Shown here in pieces: positions 62,888 through 64,000 of a stretch of DNA of 64,000 bases. The notes below the pieces were generated by a model. That model had not been told where the DNA came from and made no database searches. It saw nothing but the letters and a program-made list of their open reading frames with translations. Origin of the DNA: Lysobacter sp. MMG2. GTDB lineage: Bacteria > Pseudomonadota > Gammaproteobacteria > Xanthomonadales > Xanthomonadaceae. The stretch is from the NCBI RefSeq assembly GCF_016735495.2, contig NZ_JAERQY020000001.1, positions 868,001 through 932,000 of the forward strand. Direction: 5' to 3'. Numbering within the stretch: position 1 is the first letter of the stretch; every line of letters starts with the position of its first letter. The position numbers and the translations under genes are program-made.

Positions 62888-64000
62888 TCAGCCTCCTGTA
62901 TCGGGGCCCCGCTCCAGCGCGCGCTTCACTTCCTCCAGCGCACCGGGGTCGTCGAGCGTGGACAGATCACCCGGATCGCGACTCTCCGCCAGCGCCTGCA
63001 ACGAACGCCGCAGCAGCTTGCCCGAGCGCGTCTTCGGCAACGCGTTGACCACGTACACGCGCGCCGGCTTCGCCACGCCACCGAGTTGTTCGACCACGCG
63101 CTGCTGCATCGCAGCGGCCGCATCGGCAGGCGATTCGTCGGGACGCTTGAGCGTGGCGAACACGACCGGTACCTGACCCTTGAGTTCGTCGTGCACGCCG
63201 ATGACGGCGGCCTCGGCGACACTGGGATGCGTGGAGCACGACTCCTCGATCTCGCGCGTGCCCAGGCGGTGACCGGCGACGTTGATGACATCGTCGGTGC
63301 GGCCGAGGATGAAGGTGTAGCCGTCCTCGTCGCGGATCGCCCAGTCCAGCGAGCTGTAGACGAGCTGCTTGAAGTGGCTGAAGTAGCTGGAAAGGAATCG
63401 CGCGTCGTCGTTCCACACCGTCGTCAGGCAGCCCGGCGGCAGCGGCGGCTCGATCACCAGCACACCCTTCTCGCCGGCCTTCACGTCCTCGCCGCTGTTG
63501 TCGTCGATCACGCGCAGCTTGTAGCCCGGCGTGGGCAATCCGGGCGAACCGAACTTCACCGGTTTCAGGTCCAACCCCGGCATCAGCGACAGCACCGGCC
63601 AGCCGGTTTCGGTCTGCCAGTAGTTGTCGATGATGGTCTTGCCGATGCCGTCGGTGATCCAGTGCGCGGTGGGTTCGTCCAGCGGTTCTCCGGCGAGGAA
63701 CAGCCACTGCAGCTTCGACAGGTCGTGCTTCTTCAGGAACGCGGGATCCTGTTTCTTCAACACACGGATGCCGGTGGGCGAGGAGAACATCGTGCGCACG
63801 CCGTACTGCTCGCAGATGCGCCACCACACGCCGGGGTCGGGATTCGTCGGTAGGCCCTCGTACAACACCGAGGTCGCGCCGGCGATCAGCGGCCCGTACA
63901 CGTTGTACGAATGCCCCACCGCCCAGCCGACATCGGACGTGGAGAACATCACCTGCCCCGCGCGCACGTCGTAGATCGACCACATCGACAACGCCAGCGC
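62888..64000 (-). CDS. prpE: Propionate--CoA ligase, C-terminal part
   Basis: PrpE makes propionyl-CoA from propionate, ATP and CoA. The last 370 residues lie in the window; the gene continues beyond base 64000. Signatures favour PrpE over acetyl-CoA synthetase: YGPLIAGATSVLYEGLPTNP, LAGEPLDEPTAHWITDGIG, DNYWQTETGWPVLSL and GRTDDVINVAGHRLGTREIE. The catalytic, acetylation-regulated Lys is in PKTRSGKLLRR near the C-terminus. It completes the activation step for prpC, prpB and prpD found in the window. Confidence 0.93.
   Translation of the reverse strand, partial: ALALSMWSIYDVRAGQVMFSTSDVGWAVGHSYNVYGPLIAGATSVLYEGLPTNPDPGVWWRICEQYGVRTMFSSPTGIRVLKKQDPAFLKKHDLSKLQWLFLAGEPLDEPTAHWITDGIGKTIIDNYWQTETGWPVLSLMPGLDLKPVKFGSPGLPTPGYKLRVIDDNSGEDVKAGEKGVLVIEPPLPPGCLTTVWNDDARFLSSYFSHFKQLVYSSLDWAIRDEDGYTFILGRTDDVINVAGHRLGTREIEESCSTHPSVAEAAVIGVHDELKGQVPVVFATLKRPDESPADAAAAMQQRVVEQLGGVAKPARVYVVNALPKTRSGKLLRRSLQALAESRDPGDLSTLDDPGALEEVKRALERGPDTGG

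Overview
This 64 kb window is a stretch of ordinary chromosome from a high-GC gammaproteobacterium of the Xanthomonadaceae/Lysobacteraceae type, most like Lysobacter. The assignment rests on gene content and style: a cvpA-purF neighbourhood, a lone MksFEB condensin, paired S46 dipeptidyl peptidases like those described from Pseudoxanthomonas, tandem OmpA paralogues with calcium-type linkers, a complete tdh/kbl threonine route, and several families of short dispersed palindromic repeats. I see no phage, insertion sequence, integron, CRISPR array, rRNA or tRNA. About 57 protein genes are supported; the first (alkA-like) and last (prpE) run off the ends.

Layout. 1-4.8 kb: end of an alkylation-repair glycosylase, ogt, then divergent hutF/hutI (histidine degradation by the formimidoylglutamate deiminase branch) and a periplasmic M19 dipeptidase. 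4.9-11.0 kb: a ribosome-associated THX protein, a MerC-like membrane protein and a His-rich TonB-dependent receptor sharing a perfect Zur box, a marR-MFS-cupin operon, a small secreted protein and zur itself. 11.0-20.3 kb: gltX, lpxH, an unknown 416-residue protein, then a minus-strand run folC-SPOR-cvpA-purF-rraB-DUF455. 20.4-32.6 kb: secreted amidohydrolase, histidine phosphatase, DUF3224 protein, TPR-like protein, two S46 peptidases, tdh, a membrane protein and kbl. 32.7-38.5 kb: two small secreted proteins sharing a C-terminal module around a pseudouridine synthase gene, then three tandem OmpA-family genes, two of them almost identical over their 3' parts. 38.7-48.3 kb: prpD, a DODA-type dioxygenase, LysR/MFS pair, SGNH hydrolase, aldo-keto reductase, alcohol dehydrogenase-like protein and a fructosamine kinase-like gene. 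48.3-53.4 kb: MksFEB (kleisin, MukE-like, SMC) with no JetD nuclease gene. 53.7-58.8 kb: YCII-like protein, fadH, SleB-type hydrolase, GST, unknown protein. 59.2-64.0 kb: prpC, prpB, a divergent fusion of a helix-turn-helix domain to a citrate synthase domain, and prpE.

How the genes work together. The prp cluster activates propionate (PrpE), condenses it with oxaloacetate (PrpC) and cleaves methylisocitrate (PrpB); PrpD sits alone about 19 kb away. The fusion protein is a good candidate for the regulator of the cluster. The Zur box, receptor, MerC-like protein and zur suggest a zinc-uptake module. Tdh and Kbl together convert threonine to glycine and acetyl-CoA. The S46 peptidases, the M19 dipeptidase and the hut genes fit growth on peptides and amino acids. 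Four families of dispersed palindromes fill many intergenic gaps; one copy lies in frame inside the kleisin gene and another supplies the stop codon of the fusion gene.
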